Source: CBDEUK01 sp965250225 (GTDB lineage: Bacteria > Pseudomonadota > Gammaproteobacteria > Eutrophobiales > Eutrophobiaceae). From it: a stretch of DNA of 64,000 bases. The position numbers were made by a program, and so were the translations under genes. The notes beneath the pieces were generated by a model. That model saw only the letters and a program-made list of their open reading frames with translations. It made no database searches and was not told the DNA's origin. Positions 1-9,044 of this stretch are shown here, in pieces (the stretch's first letter is position 1; each line of letters starts with the position of its first letter). Location of the stretch: assembly GCA_965250225.1 (NCBI GenBank), contig CBDFNQ010000026.1:92472-156471 (forward strand), given 5' to 3'.

Positions 1-42
1 AAACTAGACATCGAATTCATTACACTATTAAATCATAACTAT

Positions 43-1713
43 ATGGGATTTCTAAAAAAAATAAACAAAGAAAAGCTCAGCATCATTTGCCTGTTTTTCA
101 TGCTGGAGTTGCTCCACCTTGCCCTCTGGTTCGATTTTGGCAGTTTGCTTTCGCGTTCGCTCTTTCTAGCACACTTTGGTTTTTTCCTGATGTGGCAACC
201 GGTATGGCAACAAAATAAAAAATTCTCACTCATTGATAGTGCTTTATTCATATCATTAATATTGGTTTCAGTCTTCTATATGAACCTCTGGTTAGTTCTT
301 GCCTGGTTGATCATGTTGGTCGGTTTTATTGTGGGTATTTTTAAGCAAAAACGATCTGAACTGATCATTTATATGTTTACCCTGGTATTTCTCATCTCAG
401 AAATCTTGATCGGCTGTAACACACAAATTTTTGAAATTGAACTCAGCCTGGTTGAAAACAGAATATTCATCTATGGAATGTTATATCCCCCGTTGATTCT
501 ATTTTTATTTACACCAGAAAATAATCAGGGCAACCTCTCCGTTGACTTACTCGGGGCTATTAGTAGTTCATTACTCGTTAGCCTGATATCTTTGGGTAGC
601 CTGTTGATTATGTACCATAACGGCACAGATTATTTTGCTGCTCTGGTCCAAAATATATTAGCTATCTCACTGTGCTTAATTTTAATCAGTTGGCTTCTTT
701 CACCAAAGCTAGGTTTTAGCGGCTTATCACAACTTTGGTATCAATCATTATTAAACCTCGGGACACCATTTGAAACCTGGCTGAATCAACTATACCTGAT
801 CAATCAGGAAATCGATTGTCCCAAATCATTCATTGAACAAGCCATGAGAGAGTTAGTCGCAGTATCGTGGATCTCTGGCATCAAATGGGAATTAACAAAT
901 AACAAAGATGAGTTTGGTACGATAAATAAATTATTCATACCGGTTAAAATTAATGACCTGAATGTCACCATTTACACACATATTCGTGCCGGTGGCGCAC
1001 TCATATTACATTCACGTTTATTGGTGCAGCTGATTGAAAATATGTACACCGCAAAACTACATGAACAAAAACTTGCCCAACAAGCCCATCTAAAAAATGT
1101 TCATGAAACCGGGGCGCGCATCACACACGACATCAAAAACCTTCTGCAATCGTTGAATACCATGACCAATGTCTATTCAAAACCGTCACTGGATGATGCT
1201 AAAAAAGAACAGTTACTGACAAAACAAATTCCGAATGTGTCTCAACGTCTACAATTGGCACTTAATAAACTACAAACACCTGTATCCGATACTGAATTAG
1301 TTTTATCATTTTCACAATGGCATAAAAAACTTAAAGAACGCATCGATTCTAATACAATCAATATCAGTGCTGAAATCGAATCAGACCAGGATATACCTTT
1401 TGATCTTTTCGACAGTGTGATTGATAACCTGTTGGAAAATTGTCATCACAAACAACAACTCGATGACAGTGTTAGTGTTCAGATCTTACTCATTAGCAAC
1501 AGCAATGCATTAGAAATTCATGTGATAGATTCTGGATCATCAATTCCTAAAGACATAGAACAGAAATTGTTTAACGAAATTACACCGTCCCAAAGTGGAC
1601 TGGGAATAGGTTTATATCAAGCGGCAAAACAGGCGGAGATTAATGGATACGAACTCAAGCTGTTAAATAATAAAGATGGCTGTATTGAATTTGTTTTGTC
1701 GAAAAAATTGTAA
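43..1713 (+). CDS. Membrane-bound sensor histidine kinase
   Basis: This 556-residue protein begins with about eight hydrophobic segments (residues 1-240). A poorly conserved GAF-like stretch follows (about 265-345), then a kinase core. The phosphoacceptor motif THDIKN places the histidine at residue 362. An N-box-like VIDNLLEN and a C-terminal G-box (GLGIGLYQAAKQAE) mark the ATP-binding domain. It should autophosphorylate at the inner membrane and pass phosphate to a response regulator. The architecture (membrane domain, GAF-like region, HDIKN box) resembles PrsK kinases of PEP-CTERM/exosortase systems; that is inference. The gene is convergent with the pseudopilin operon, whose first gene encodes an NtrC-type regulator, so the two may be a pair. 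No strong ribosome-binding site is visible before this ATG. Histidine kinase is secure; partner and signal are not. Confidence 0.9.
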   Translation: MGFLKKINKEKLSIICLFFMLELLHLALWFDFGSLLSRSLFLAHFGFFLMWQPVWQQNKKFSLIDSALFISLILVSVFYMNLWLVLAWLIMLVGFIVGIFKQKRSELIIYMFTLVFLISEILIGCNTQIFEIELSLVENRIFIYGMLYPPLILFLFTPENNQGNLSVDLLGAISSSLLVSLISLGSLLIMYHNGTDYFAALVQNILAISLCLILISWLLSPKLGFSGLSQLWYQSLLNLGTPFETWLNQLYLINQEIDCPKSFIEQAMRELVAVSWISGIKWELTNNKDEFGTINKLFIPVKINDLNVTIYTHIRAGGALILHSRLLVQLIENMYTAKLHEQKLAQQAHLKNVHETGARITHDIKNLLQSLNTMTNVYSKPSLDDAKKEQLLTKQIPNVSQRLQLALNKLQTPVSDTELVLSFSQWHKKLKERIDSNTINISAEIESDQDIPFDLFDSVIDNLLENCHHKQQLDDSVSVQILLISNSNALEIHVIDSGSSIPKDIEQKLFNEITPSQSGLGIGLYQAAKQAEINGYELKLLNNKDGCIEFVLSKKL

Positions 1714-1733
1714 CAAATATTACGGCAAATTAA

Positions 1734-2597
1734 TTAAGGTAACTTACCGGCTTGTACAAGTTTATTTTTTAGAATCTGTGGTGAAATCCAGATAAGCTGG
1801 TCATCCAAACCTCGTGCACTAATTCCTGCCGCAACTGCTCCTCCAGGAGCAACTGGGGAGCCTGGATTAATAAAATTAGTAGAGACAAAGATACCATCCT
1901 GATTATTATTCTCAGTTTCTGAACAAAGAAATACTGGAAGTGGATCTATCAAACCGGTGCCTGGATTAACCGTTCTAGTGATATTTTCCCCATGTGAAAT
2001 GATTACTGCAAACACATTTTGAGCAACCGTATTTGGAACGGGAGGAGGACAAGCAGCACCGGCATCTTGAATCTGTATATTACCTACAGCGCAAATATCA
2101 ATAGTGGTTAAATTTTCACCGAATCCAGTGCAATTTGCACCGTTTATACCAAAAGTCCCATTTGGCACAATATCCGCAACATAATCCATGACAGCATACG
2201 TATACCAACTTTCCCAAGCATCAAATTGTTCAACCCCAATCGTTGCCCATGGTATGTTTCCTTCTAAAATATTGTTACCACCAGCTGCAACTGGATCAAC
2301 AGCACAATCACTTCCAATTAGATCCTCTACACCATCATTTAGTGTATTTCCCGCCCCTGGACAAAATCCAACACCAGCTCTACAATCCGGACAAGGCAAT
2401 CGACCATTAGTTACCGCAAATCCGTACAAAGCTTCTTCAATATTTTTCAGTTCATCCTCAGTTTCTACCCTTCTTTCCTGTTTAATACCTTCTCTCAATG
2501 GCACCAATAAACCGGCTAACAAAAGTCCGATAATGACTAAAACCACGGTCATTTCAACCAGGGTAAAACCTAATAATTTATTTGATAATTTTTTCAT
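1734..2597 (-). CDS. Prepilin-like protein with N-terminal cleavage/methylation motif
   Basis: This 287-residue protein starts with a short basic leader and a textbook class III signal (GFTLVEMTVVLVIIGLLLAG): cleavage is expected after the Gly, with Glu at mature position 5. A charged helix (about residues 35-60) leads into the motif LPCPD, also found in the neighbouring 682-residue protein. The remainder is Gly/Pro/Asn-rich with several Cys, as expected for an extracytoplasmic globular head. It is much longer than a typical pseudopilin (130-200 residues). It is the last gene of the msh-like operon, five bases after its neighbour, so it is probably a minor or tip pseudopilin assembled by that machinery. 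The substrate or function of the filament is not evident. Confidence 0.85.
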   Translation of the reverse strand: MKKLSNKLLGFTLVEMTVVLVIIGLLLAGLLVPLREGIKQERRVETEDELKNIEEALYGFAVTNGRLPCPDCRAGVGFCPGAGNTLNDGVEDLIGSDCAVDPVAAGGNNILEGNIPWATIGVEQFDAWESWYTYAVMDYVADIVPNGTFGINGANCTGFGENLTTIDICAVGNIQIQDAGAACPPPVPNTVAQNVFAVIISHGENITRTVNPGTGLIDPLPVFLCSETENNNQDGIFVSTNFINPGSPVAPGGAVAAGISARGLDDQLIWISPQILKNKLVQAGKLP

Positions 2598-2602
2598 TTC
2601 GA

Positions 2603-4651
2603 CTATGGGTTATTGTTTGTTTGAATAATACGGATTTGATCATCATAAACACCAAGATTAAATAATTGTTGATCAAAAATTTCATCATCATCTATACCAT
2701 CAAGATTCACATCTATTACTCCCTCAAAATAATCCGATATCAGACCAGTCGGTCGATTTCCAGTAATATCTTGGCCAGCTATGCTGACTACAGCTCTTGC
2801 TTGTGTATTTGTCTGGCCAATAGCGCCTCCTTGGGTTGAAGTTAATGTTAAACAATTGGCATTACAAACACTGATATCATCTCCCCCAGGTGCAAAAGGG
2901 TTGGTTATTCCTGGTTGAGGTTCAACAGCAGGATAGGCAACATAAACTAATTGATGCCAGTTGCTATTGATAAACCAAGGCGGTAACTCAGGCGCAACAT
3001 CCCCTGCAGTTATATAATTACCATCCCCATCTATATCAACTCCAGTCGCATCGATTTCATATGGTAAAGTCGTTATATAATTACCCGTAGTCGCTCCGTT
3101 CAAGCTAATAGTCTTACTATCGATTGTTAAGGGTGGAGCTGCAATTGGTATACAAAGTGGTGCTGTATTTGGGTCTTGCCCAGTCATAGTATCGGTAATA
3201 GTTACCAGAGGATTAACAATTGGAAATGCCAGAGGCAATGGCAACGTAAGGGCAACATCTCTAGCCCTTCTAATTCCTGGAGCGGGGACATTAATGGCCG
3301 ACATAAAACCATTACCCAAATAATTATTTATTGAATTCAATGTATAAGTCCGTGTGCATGTTCCGTTACACCCGTTAACAGGACATGCATTAGGAGCGGT
3401 GGTAATACTAAATACTATAGGTGGAGCAGCACAATTCATATCATTTCTATTTGTCCAGGTACAAATTTGTGGTGCAGGTGGTCTTATAACAGGAATAATC
3501 CCAAATATAAGGTCATTACAGTTCCAGTTTTCCATACAATTAGGTGATATTGTATTTTGTGATACCCCAGGTCCCGGCGTTATATCTGCAATAATTCCTG
3601 TGCCGGCATTAATATTCCATGAATAACTAATTTCATTGACTGCAGCAGTAAAACTGTTATTTGGGCCCGATGCTACCAATGCGCTCCAATGTAATGGCAA
3701 ATGCCCAGCTACTGTTCCGGGTACTCCATTAAAAACTGAAACCAAAAATGGATCAGCAAAAGGAGATAACCACGGATATGCCCTAAGACCAGGGGCAGGT
3801 ACAGGAGAAGGGGCTACAGAAAATTCTGAATTCCGGTAATTCTCAACTGCTTCTGCTACCTCACCCAACACTCTTTGTTCAACCGCCGCCATTAATTCCT
3901 GGCGAGTAATTGCAATCACTCGATCATTAAAATTTGAAGAATTAGCTAATACGTTACTCGATTCAAAATCTGGAGTAATATCCCAGTTAACACCCTCAAG
4001 ATAATTCCTTACTAATGTATTACTAACATCTCGAGCTTGCCTACCACCTGGATTATTTAAAGGCGTATCTAGCGCTGCTCCAGGAGCAATAATGACAGCA
4101 ACAATTGGGTTTGGATTCGCATCAATAGTAAGCGGAAATAAAAATGGGGCATCGCTATTTAAGCCGTTTGGATTGGTGCCAAGAGCATTAATTGGATTAT
4201 GTCGAAAATCGTTTGCTAATGCATACCATAAAACTTCTCCACTTCCATCAAATGGATCTGGCATACCTATTGTCAAATATGGTAACCGACCAATACTGGT
4301 ACCACCTCCAAAAGAACAAGTGCCTCCATTTGGTGGAAATGCATTTACACCCATTAGACCGGAACCAGCTGTACCTGGAGCATCTCTATCTGGACACGGT
4401 AAATACCCTGGACCTGGCCTGGGAGGTATAACACTTATTTCGGGATAAGAAACCGCATAACCAATCAATGCTTCTTTCGCTCGCTTTAATGATTCGTAGG
4501 TTTTCTCAATATCTTCCCGATCACGGACTTTGGCATTCAGTTTGGAGATTAGCAGAAAAGATGAACCGACGATCATGAGTAACACAAACGCTATCAAGGC
4601 AGCGCCTTGTTGGGATTTGAAGCGTTTGTGCATGTTAGGCATCTTCTGCAT
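2603..4651 (-). CDS. Very large prepilin/PilX-like protein
   Basis: This 682-residue protein has an N-terminus of basic residues followed by QQGAALIAFVLLMIVGSS, a PilX-like rather than GFTLxE-type leader. A charged helix and the shared motif LPCPD (about residue 85) follow. The rest is a long Pro/Asn/Gly/Thr-rich region with paired cysteines (for example around 385-420) and a possible metal-binding loop DIDGDGNY near 545. At 682 residues it is about four times the size of a normal pseudopilin and could form a tip adhesin-like head. Alternative starts are Met4 or Met7. It lies directly upstream of the second prepilin-like gene and downstream of the mshK-like gene. Membership of the filament system is inferred from the leader and the operon. 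Confidence 0.8.
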   Translation of the reverse strand: MQKMPNMHKRFKSQQGAALIAFVLLMIVGSSFLLISKLNAKVRDREDIEKTYESLKRAKEALIGYAVSYPEISVIPPRPGPGYLPCPDRDAPGTAGSGLMGVNAFPPNGGTCSFGGGTSIGRLPYLTIGMPDPFDGSGEVLWYALANDFRHNPINALGTNPNGLNSDAPFLFPLTIDANPNPIVAVIIAPGAALDTPLNNPGGRQARDVSNTLVRNYLEGVNWDITPDFESSNVLANSSNFNDRVIAITRQELMAAVEQRVLGEVAEAVENYRNSEFSVAPSPVPAPGLRAYPWLSPFADPFLVSVFNGVPGTVAGHLPLHWSALVASGPNNSFTAAVNEISYSWNINAGTGIIADITPGPGVSQNTISPNCMENWNCNDLIFGIIPVIRPPAPQICTWTNRNDMNCAAPPIVFSITTAPNACPVNGCNGTCTRTYTLNSINNYLGNGFMSAINVPAPGIRRARDVALTLPLPLAFPIVNPLVTITDTMTGQDPNTAPLCIPIAAPPLTIDSKTISLNGATTGNYITTLPYEIDATGVDIDGDGNYITAGDVAPELPPWFINSNWHQLVYVAYPAVEPQPGITNPFAPGGDDISVCNANCLTLTSTQGGAIGQTNTQARAVVSIAGQDITGNRPTGLISDYFEGVIDVNLDGIDDDEIFDQQLFNLGVYDDQIRIIQTNNNP

Positions 4652-4803
4652 TTACAACCTGTTGATGTTCTATGCCAGTGCAGAGCACTGAGCGGTGTTA
4701 ATAAAAAATTCTATTAGTACTGGGCAAGGATTGTTCCAGACAATCCTATTGCATTTCCGCCATCCTTGGCGGTCATTCCGGCGTTCGCCACAATGACAGG
4801 TGT
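4652..4803. repeat. Intergenic palindromic repeats inside the pseudopilin operon
   Basis: The 150-base gap between the mshK-like gene and the large prepilin holds several short inverted repeats: AGTGC-AGA-GCACT near 4680, GGATTGT/ACAATCC near 4728-4746, and a block with CATTCCGGCG and AATGAC near 4776-4798. The last belongs to the same CCGGAATGAC-type repeat family seen at 5300-5390 and 62790-62820. These may attenuate or stabilise the operon transcript. Confidence 0.6.
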
Positions 4804-5265
4804 TTACTCTTCCAGTTCCCCGGTTGGTACAACGTACTCTGGCTGGTAGGTTTCGCCAACCCTGAGTGTAATGTTAGTTACGTTATCCGGTAGTTTGACC
4901 TTAACACTGTCTTTTTTAATGTCGCGTGTTTTGACTGTGATCATTTCGTTTTCAAAGCCGCCTTCAAAAGTATTGCTCTCATTGATCCAGGCTGTGTTAC
5001 TGCCTGTGTTTCGATACACAACACCTTTCAGATTTAGTGGTTCTTCCAGAACAGGAATTTCCTCAATAATCTCTACTGTGTCTTCTACCGGCTCAACAAC
5101 TTCAACCGGCCTGTAGACGACAGGTTCAGTTGTTGAGTATCTCAATTTTTCCAACATGGCGCGTTGTGCAGGTGTTGTGAATAAGCGACCTAAGTCTTCT
5201 GCGGAAGCGTTGAAGCTTGTCAGCATAAGTACGCATAGAGTAAGGATGAGGATACTCAGCAACAT
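4804..5265 (-). CDS. MshK-like pilus biogenesis periplasmic protein
   Basis: From the chosen ATG at 5265 this is a 153-residue protein with a clean Sec-type signal (MLLSILILTLCVLMLTSFNA, then SA). A Glu/Val/Pro-rich linker and a small C-terminal domain containing NLKGVVYRN and an LRVGETYQPEYV tail follow. That layout fits MshK/PilP-type periplasmic partners of the secretin. The frame is open upstream to an ATG at 5406, but the extra 47 residues contain YRRRPVSSW, the usual translation of the dispersed CCGGCGTAGGCCGG repeat, and would bury the signal peptide. Start 5265 is therefore preferred, although no good Shine-Dalgarno is seen there. The assignment rests on position and architecture more than on sequence identity. 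Confidence 0.7.
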   Translation of the reverse strand: MLLSILILTLCVLMLTSFNASAEDLGRLFTTPAQRAMLEKLRYSTTEPVVYRPVEVVEPVEDTVEIIEEIPVLEEPLNLKGVVYRNTGSNTAWINESNTFEGGFENEMITVKTRDIKKDSVKVKLPDNVTNITLRVGETYQPEYVVPTGELEE

Positions 5266-5406
5266 GCGTTTACTGTTATTTTTATGATCTACTTCTATTA
5301 TCCAACTGGATACCGGCCTACGCCGGTATGACGGTTTCGATGGATCGGTATCATCATCCATTTTTCGCGAGAATGACGGATTGTTCAATAATTTGAATTT
5401 GTTCAT

Positions 5407-5652
5407 TTAGGGTGCCCCTAAAAATAGTGATTTTTTCGTGAGGGCAAGGAAGCACCGCGCACACGACTGCACGGATGTAGAAGGTAGAGCGAAGCAGGAT
5501 GCCAGAGCCGAGAACCGCATATTTGTCATTGGACAGATTTTTGCTCCTGCAAAATCTGCATTTCCACCCTCCATGGCGATCATTATGAGCACGGAGCTGA
5601 CGCCGCCATCGCGGGAAAAGTGCATTTTTAGAGGTGCCATTACGTTGCTCAT
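5407..5652. repeat. MITE-like element between the mshJ- and mshK-like genes
   Basis: The 246-base gap is filled by a segment whose ends are imperfect inverted repeats of about 28 bases. The left arm (about 5409-5440) contains GCCCCTAAAAATAGTGATTT and the right arm (about 5605-5643) contains AAGTGCATTTTTAGAGGTGC. The interior is more GC-rich than the neighbouring genes and carries no convincing gene; the short ORFs on both strands have no recognisable domain. It separates two genes that would otherwise be tightly coupled, and together with the repeat-derived sequence at 5270-5395 it appears to have pushed mshK away from mshJ. Confidence 0.6.
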
Positions 5653-6276
5653 CTAAATTGATAACTCCGTACCATCAAACTTTTTAATACTGTACCAATC
5701 GATTATGCATTTGGCGTCTATGTTTGTCGTATTGGCACTGCGTTTAATGACTGTATTTTTGCGGTTCATTTCACATTCCCTGATTGAGAACAAGCCGATC
5801 GCTTTTTGATTTAATTTCTCGACCAATCGCAATAAATCACCTTCATGTAATAACTTTAGATTCAGGCTCATGCTACTGACAAATACTTTGTAATTTCCTT
5901 TTGTCAGTGGAAAGGCATTATCGTATTCTGTTTGAGAACTGATCTCATAATCCACCGAAGGCAATTTTATTTCTTTACCCGCGTTACGTAAGACTTCGAT
6001 CCAGTTTAATCGATGCTCACGTCCGATAACACCGTCGGCATATAAGCCTGAGTAATCCGGATAATATTCACGGATATTTTTTTCTTCCTGATCAACCGCC
6101 AGATAACGCTGACTGATAGCCTGAAACTGGGATTTATTTTTTTGAAAATCAACCAATTGATCATCACGGAAATAATAGGTGAAACTGATCAACCCAGCAG
6201 CAATTGCAGCGCTGAGAAAAAATATCACGATTGAACCTCGGATGATTGACCATTCGATATTACTTTTCTGACGCAT
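5653..6276 (-). CDS. MshJ-like (PilO/GspM-type) inner-membrane assembly protein
   Basis: The product has one N-terminal membrane span (about residues 12-32), then a coiled coil and a small periplasmic domain, the layout of MshJ/PilO assembly-platform proteins. The ATG at 6276 is chosen because it is preceded by GGGGG; an in-frame TTG lies six codons further upstream. The start lies within the 3' end of the mshI-like gene (overlap 17 bases), indicating translational coupling. Sequence similarity to MshJ cannot be measured here, so the call rests on architecture and on its place after the MshI-like protein. Confidence 0.75.
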   Translation of the reverse strand: MRQKSNIEWSIIRGSIVIFFLSAAIAAGLISFTYYFRDDQLVDFQKNKSQFQAISQRYLAVDQEEKNIREYYPDYSGLYADGVIGREHRLNWIEVLRNAGKEIKLPSVDYEISSQTEYDNAFPLTKGNYKVFVSSMSLNLKLLHEGDLLRLVEKLNQKAIGLFSIRECEMNRKNTVIKRSANTTNIDAKCIIDWYSIKKFDGTELSI

Positions 6277-7864
6277 CTGGCACCCCCAACGCAATTCTTA
6301 ACGAGAACAAGGCTTCCTTACTCGTTTTATTCACATTACCTTGCATGCTGGCCTCTGAACTAATATCAACTGGAAACGACACAACTGTCACGTTCTCTAC
6401 AAACTCCTTGCCACGTAATTCTTCGGCAAATTTATTCACTGTGTTGATTGCTGAACGAAAATTGCCGTTAAAATTAGCCAGCCTGGCATCCAGAGTTGCA
6501 ATTTGATAATACAGATTACCGCTCTGGCTCTGAACAGGATTAGCGACTCGGTTCATATTTCCAGTTGTGACACTATCGGGATCATAATTTGGGTCTGTGC
6601 TATGTGTCCACTTCAAACCATCAAGCATAAGCTCCGGATAGTTATTCAAGGCTGCACTGATCACTTTCAGGATTGGCTCAGGTTTTGTTTTGTATTTGTT
6701 TAAGTTTTCTGCAATCTCAACAACGGTTTTTATTTCATTCGGTTCAATGGGTGTTTTTGGCAAACCTTCACGCGCAATCTGGAAACGTTCAGTATAGAAC
6801 TCTGTTTTCTTAACTGCTGCCATACTATCCTGCTTGAAGGACACCGCATTCATGAGAAACCAACCGCTTAACAGACTACCGCCAATCAATAAGACAAGAC
6901 TAGCGGCGTACATGGCATGACGAAAACGTCGCATAGTCGAATAACGAATTTCATCTGGATTGCCATAGGCATTTTTGACTTTCTTTTTGAAGGCATGATG
7001 AACAAACAGTTTATCGCTGAACGGTGTCCTTAAAGCAAAGCCTGCACCTGAAATCTTGGCCATGTAATTCAGATCGATCAACTTGTATTGAATGGTCTCA
7101 GTATCGACCAGCTTCGTTTTCAGCTCTTTTAATAGTTCTCCCTCGGTCAAAAAATAAACAGTCAACTGCTCCTGATTTGATACCAGACGCAAACTGTTTA
7201 GATAACGTTGAATTTTTTCTATTTCAGATGAAATGATCGGCGCGTAAGGTGTGGTACCAAAACGTGGCATCTTAACCATACGACTGATTTTTAAATCCTC
7301 GCCATCAAAAAATGACTGGCGTAATCCACTGATACTTTGCATGGTGACAAGCAGTGTTTTGTCCGTGCGGTTCGGTAAATATTCAAGAATATTTTTGCTG
7401 AATAAGGCAACAGAGGAAACCGCAACCACTGGAAATTTATACTTTTCGAGTAATTCCAGCCAGGGGCGCAATAAACCGGATTCACCCATTGAGGACATCA
7501 AAACGATGTCATCACGACGACCTTCAGTTTCTCTGCCTTGCATTTCTGAATAGAAGTAATTTGTGTTGCGGAATAAACGTTCTTTTTTTCTGGTCAGCAG
7601 AGCGGTTCGATCTGATCCAAACACATGAGGGATGGTTTCCATCCTGAACTCTTCTTCCGTTACGTCGATAAGAACATAAGTATCATCGACTTCTGATTCA
7701 GAGAGATAACGTTCAAACTGGATACGTCCGTTCTCGTTCGTATCCATAATGTAGGAATGCGTAATTTCGCCTTTCAGCCATTGAAAGACGAGCACCTTCT
7801 CAGCACCGAGAAAGATCAGCCGTTTAGGTAGAATATCAAATGTCGATCTTAGTAATGAGATCAT
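6260..7864 (-). CDS. MshI-like (PilM/PilN-type) assembly platform protein
   Basis: This 534-residue protein has two parts. Residues 1-320 look like an actin-fold PilM/GspL cytoplasmic domain (opening LPKRLIFLGAEKVLVFQWLK). A single transmembrane segment near residue 335 (AMYAASLVLLIGGSLLSGWF) leads to a periplasmic coiled-coil/ferredoxin-like PilN/GspL C-terminal part. Such proteins couple the cytoplasmic ATPase to the periplasmic MshJ/K and secretin components. It overlaps the 3' end of the mshG-like gene by 29 bases and the start of mshJ, as expected for a coupled operon. MshI is the best name, but a GspL-like or PilMN fusion label would describe it equally well. Confidence 0.8.
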   Translation of the reverse strand: MISLLRSTFDILPKRLIFLGAEKVLVFQWLKGEITHSYIMDTNENGRIQFERYLSESEVDDTYVLIDVTEEEFRMETIPHVFGSDRTALLTRKKERLFRNTNYFYSEMQGRETEGRRDDIVLMSSMGESGLLRPWLELLEKYKFPVVAVSSVALFSKNILEYLPNRTDKTLLVTMQSISGLRQSFFDGEDLKISRMVKMPRFGTTPYAPIISSEIEKIQRYLNSLRLVSNQEQLTVYFLTEGELLKELKTKLVDTETIQYKLIDLNYMAKISGAGFALRTPFSDKLFVHHAFKKKVKNAYGNPDEIRYSTMRRFRHAMYAASLVLLIGGSLLSGWFLMNAVSFKQDSMAAVKKTEFYTERFQIAREGLPKTPIEPNEIKTVVEIAENLNKYKTKPEPILKVISAALNNYPELMLDGLKWTHSTDPNYDPDSVTTGNMNRVANPVQSQSGNLYYQIATLDARLANFNGNFRSAINTVNKFAEELRGKEFVENVTVVSFPVDISSEASMQGNVNKTSKEALFSLRIALGVPDASEK

Positions 7865-9041
7865 AAATTGGTCCTAATACAGAAAGCATAATCCAGCCAA
7901 CAATTACCCCTAAAATAACCGTCATCACCGGTTCAATCATTGACTGCAAACGTTCGATAGATTCCTTCACGTCCCTGGAATAAAAGTAACTCACATTCTC
8001 TAGTGATTCTTCCAGCGCACCGGTATTTTCACCAACCCGAATCATCCGCAAAACCAGTGGCGGAAACAATTTCGTTGATTCAAAGGCATTACTCAAGGTT
8101 GCACCATCGGCAATTTGTCGGCCAACTTCGCGCATCGCGCCAGCAATTGATTTATTACCGACTATATCTTCTCCAGTACGGATGCATTCAATAATGGTAA
8201 TCCCTGATGCATACATGATCGCGAAAAAAGTCGACAATCGAGTCAGAATCAATTTTTTATAGACCGGCCCAACGACTGGCACCTTGAGTTTCAGCTCATC
8301 AATTTTCAGATGAAACTCCGGATTGGTTTTCATGCCTACGATAACACCGACAACAATAATTATTGGCAGAAAGACAACGACATACCAGAAATTCACAAAA
8401 AAGTCGGACACGAAGATTAAGACCTTTGTGTGAGCTGGAATTTCCTGACCCATGGTCTTTACAAATTTTAGCAGTTCAGGCACGAGAAATATCATTAAAA
8501 ACGCGACGGCAGCAAAGATAATGATGCTGACAAAAGCTGGATACATGACGAGTTTTTTTGTGTGCGCTATTTGTTCATCTTGCCACTTGAGGTTTTCACC
8601 CAGTTTATTAAAAATAACCGAGAGGTCGCCTGTTTGCTCGCCAGCCCGTACCAGATTGGTAAATACATTACTGAACACGGCAGGAAATTGTTTCATTGAC
8701 TCGGACAGGGTTTGGCCACCTTCTACCAGTTCTATCATCGCCGTGATGACTTCCTGAAGTCGCTGATTATCCGTGCTGTCACGCAGATCCTGCATGCTGT
8801 CAATAATAGGCACCCCGGCACGTGAGGTTTGTTCCAGATGAAAACAAAATGTAATTAAATCACGGCGATTAACACCTTTACCAGTCAAACTGGGTCCTCT
8901 GATGTCGATCTCTTTATAATTAATCAGATCGAGGCCCATTTTCTTCAGGCGCATTTCCAGATCAGCGACATTCACCGCGTCAGCATTTCCATTGTGCATG
9001 GAGCCTGCCTTATCTATCGCTTTATATTCGAAGAAGAACAT
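7836..9041 (-). CDS. mshG: MshG/GspF-family inner-membrane platform protein
   Basis: The 401-residue protein has the GspF/PilC layout: a short N-terminal domain (opening FFEYKAIDKAGSM), a first GspF domain with the RAGVPIIDSMQDL motif, a membrane span near 170-190, a second near 220-240, a second GspF domain with ASGITIIECI, and a final span near 370-395. Family members form the inner-membrane hub on which the ATPase drives pseudopilus assembly. It lies three bases downstream of the mshE-like ATPase gene. Family membership is secure; the mshG symbol rests on the msh-type gene order. Confidence 0.9.
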   Translation of the reverse strand: MFFFEYKAIDKAGSMHNGNADAVNVADLEMRLKKMGLDLINYKEIDIRGPSLTGKGVNRRDLITFCFHLEQTSRAGVPIIDSMQDLRDSTDNQRLQEVITAMIELVEGGQTLSESMKQFPAVFSNVFTNLVRAGEQTGDLSVIFNKLGENLKWQDEQIAHTKKLVMYPAFVSIIIFAAVAFLMIFLVPELLKFVKTMGQEIPAHTKVLIFVSDFFVNFWYVVVFLPIIIVVGVIVGMKTNPEFHLKIDELKLKVPVVGPVYKKLILTRLSTFFAIMYASGITIIECIRTGEDIVGNKSIAGAMREVGRQIADGATLSNAFESTKLFPPLVLRMIRVGENTGALEESLENVSYFYSRDVKESIERLQSMIEPVMTVILGVIVGWIMLSVLGPIYDLITKIDI

Positions 9042-9044
9042 GAT

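Noticed and set aside
5438..5656. Short ORFs on both strands between mshJ and mshK
   Set aside because: They fall entirely within the MITE-like element and show no protein features.
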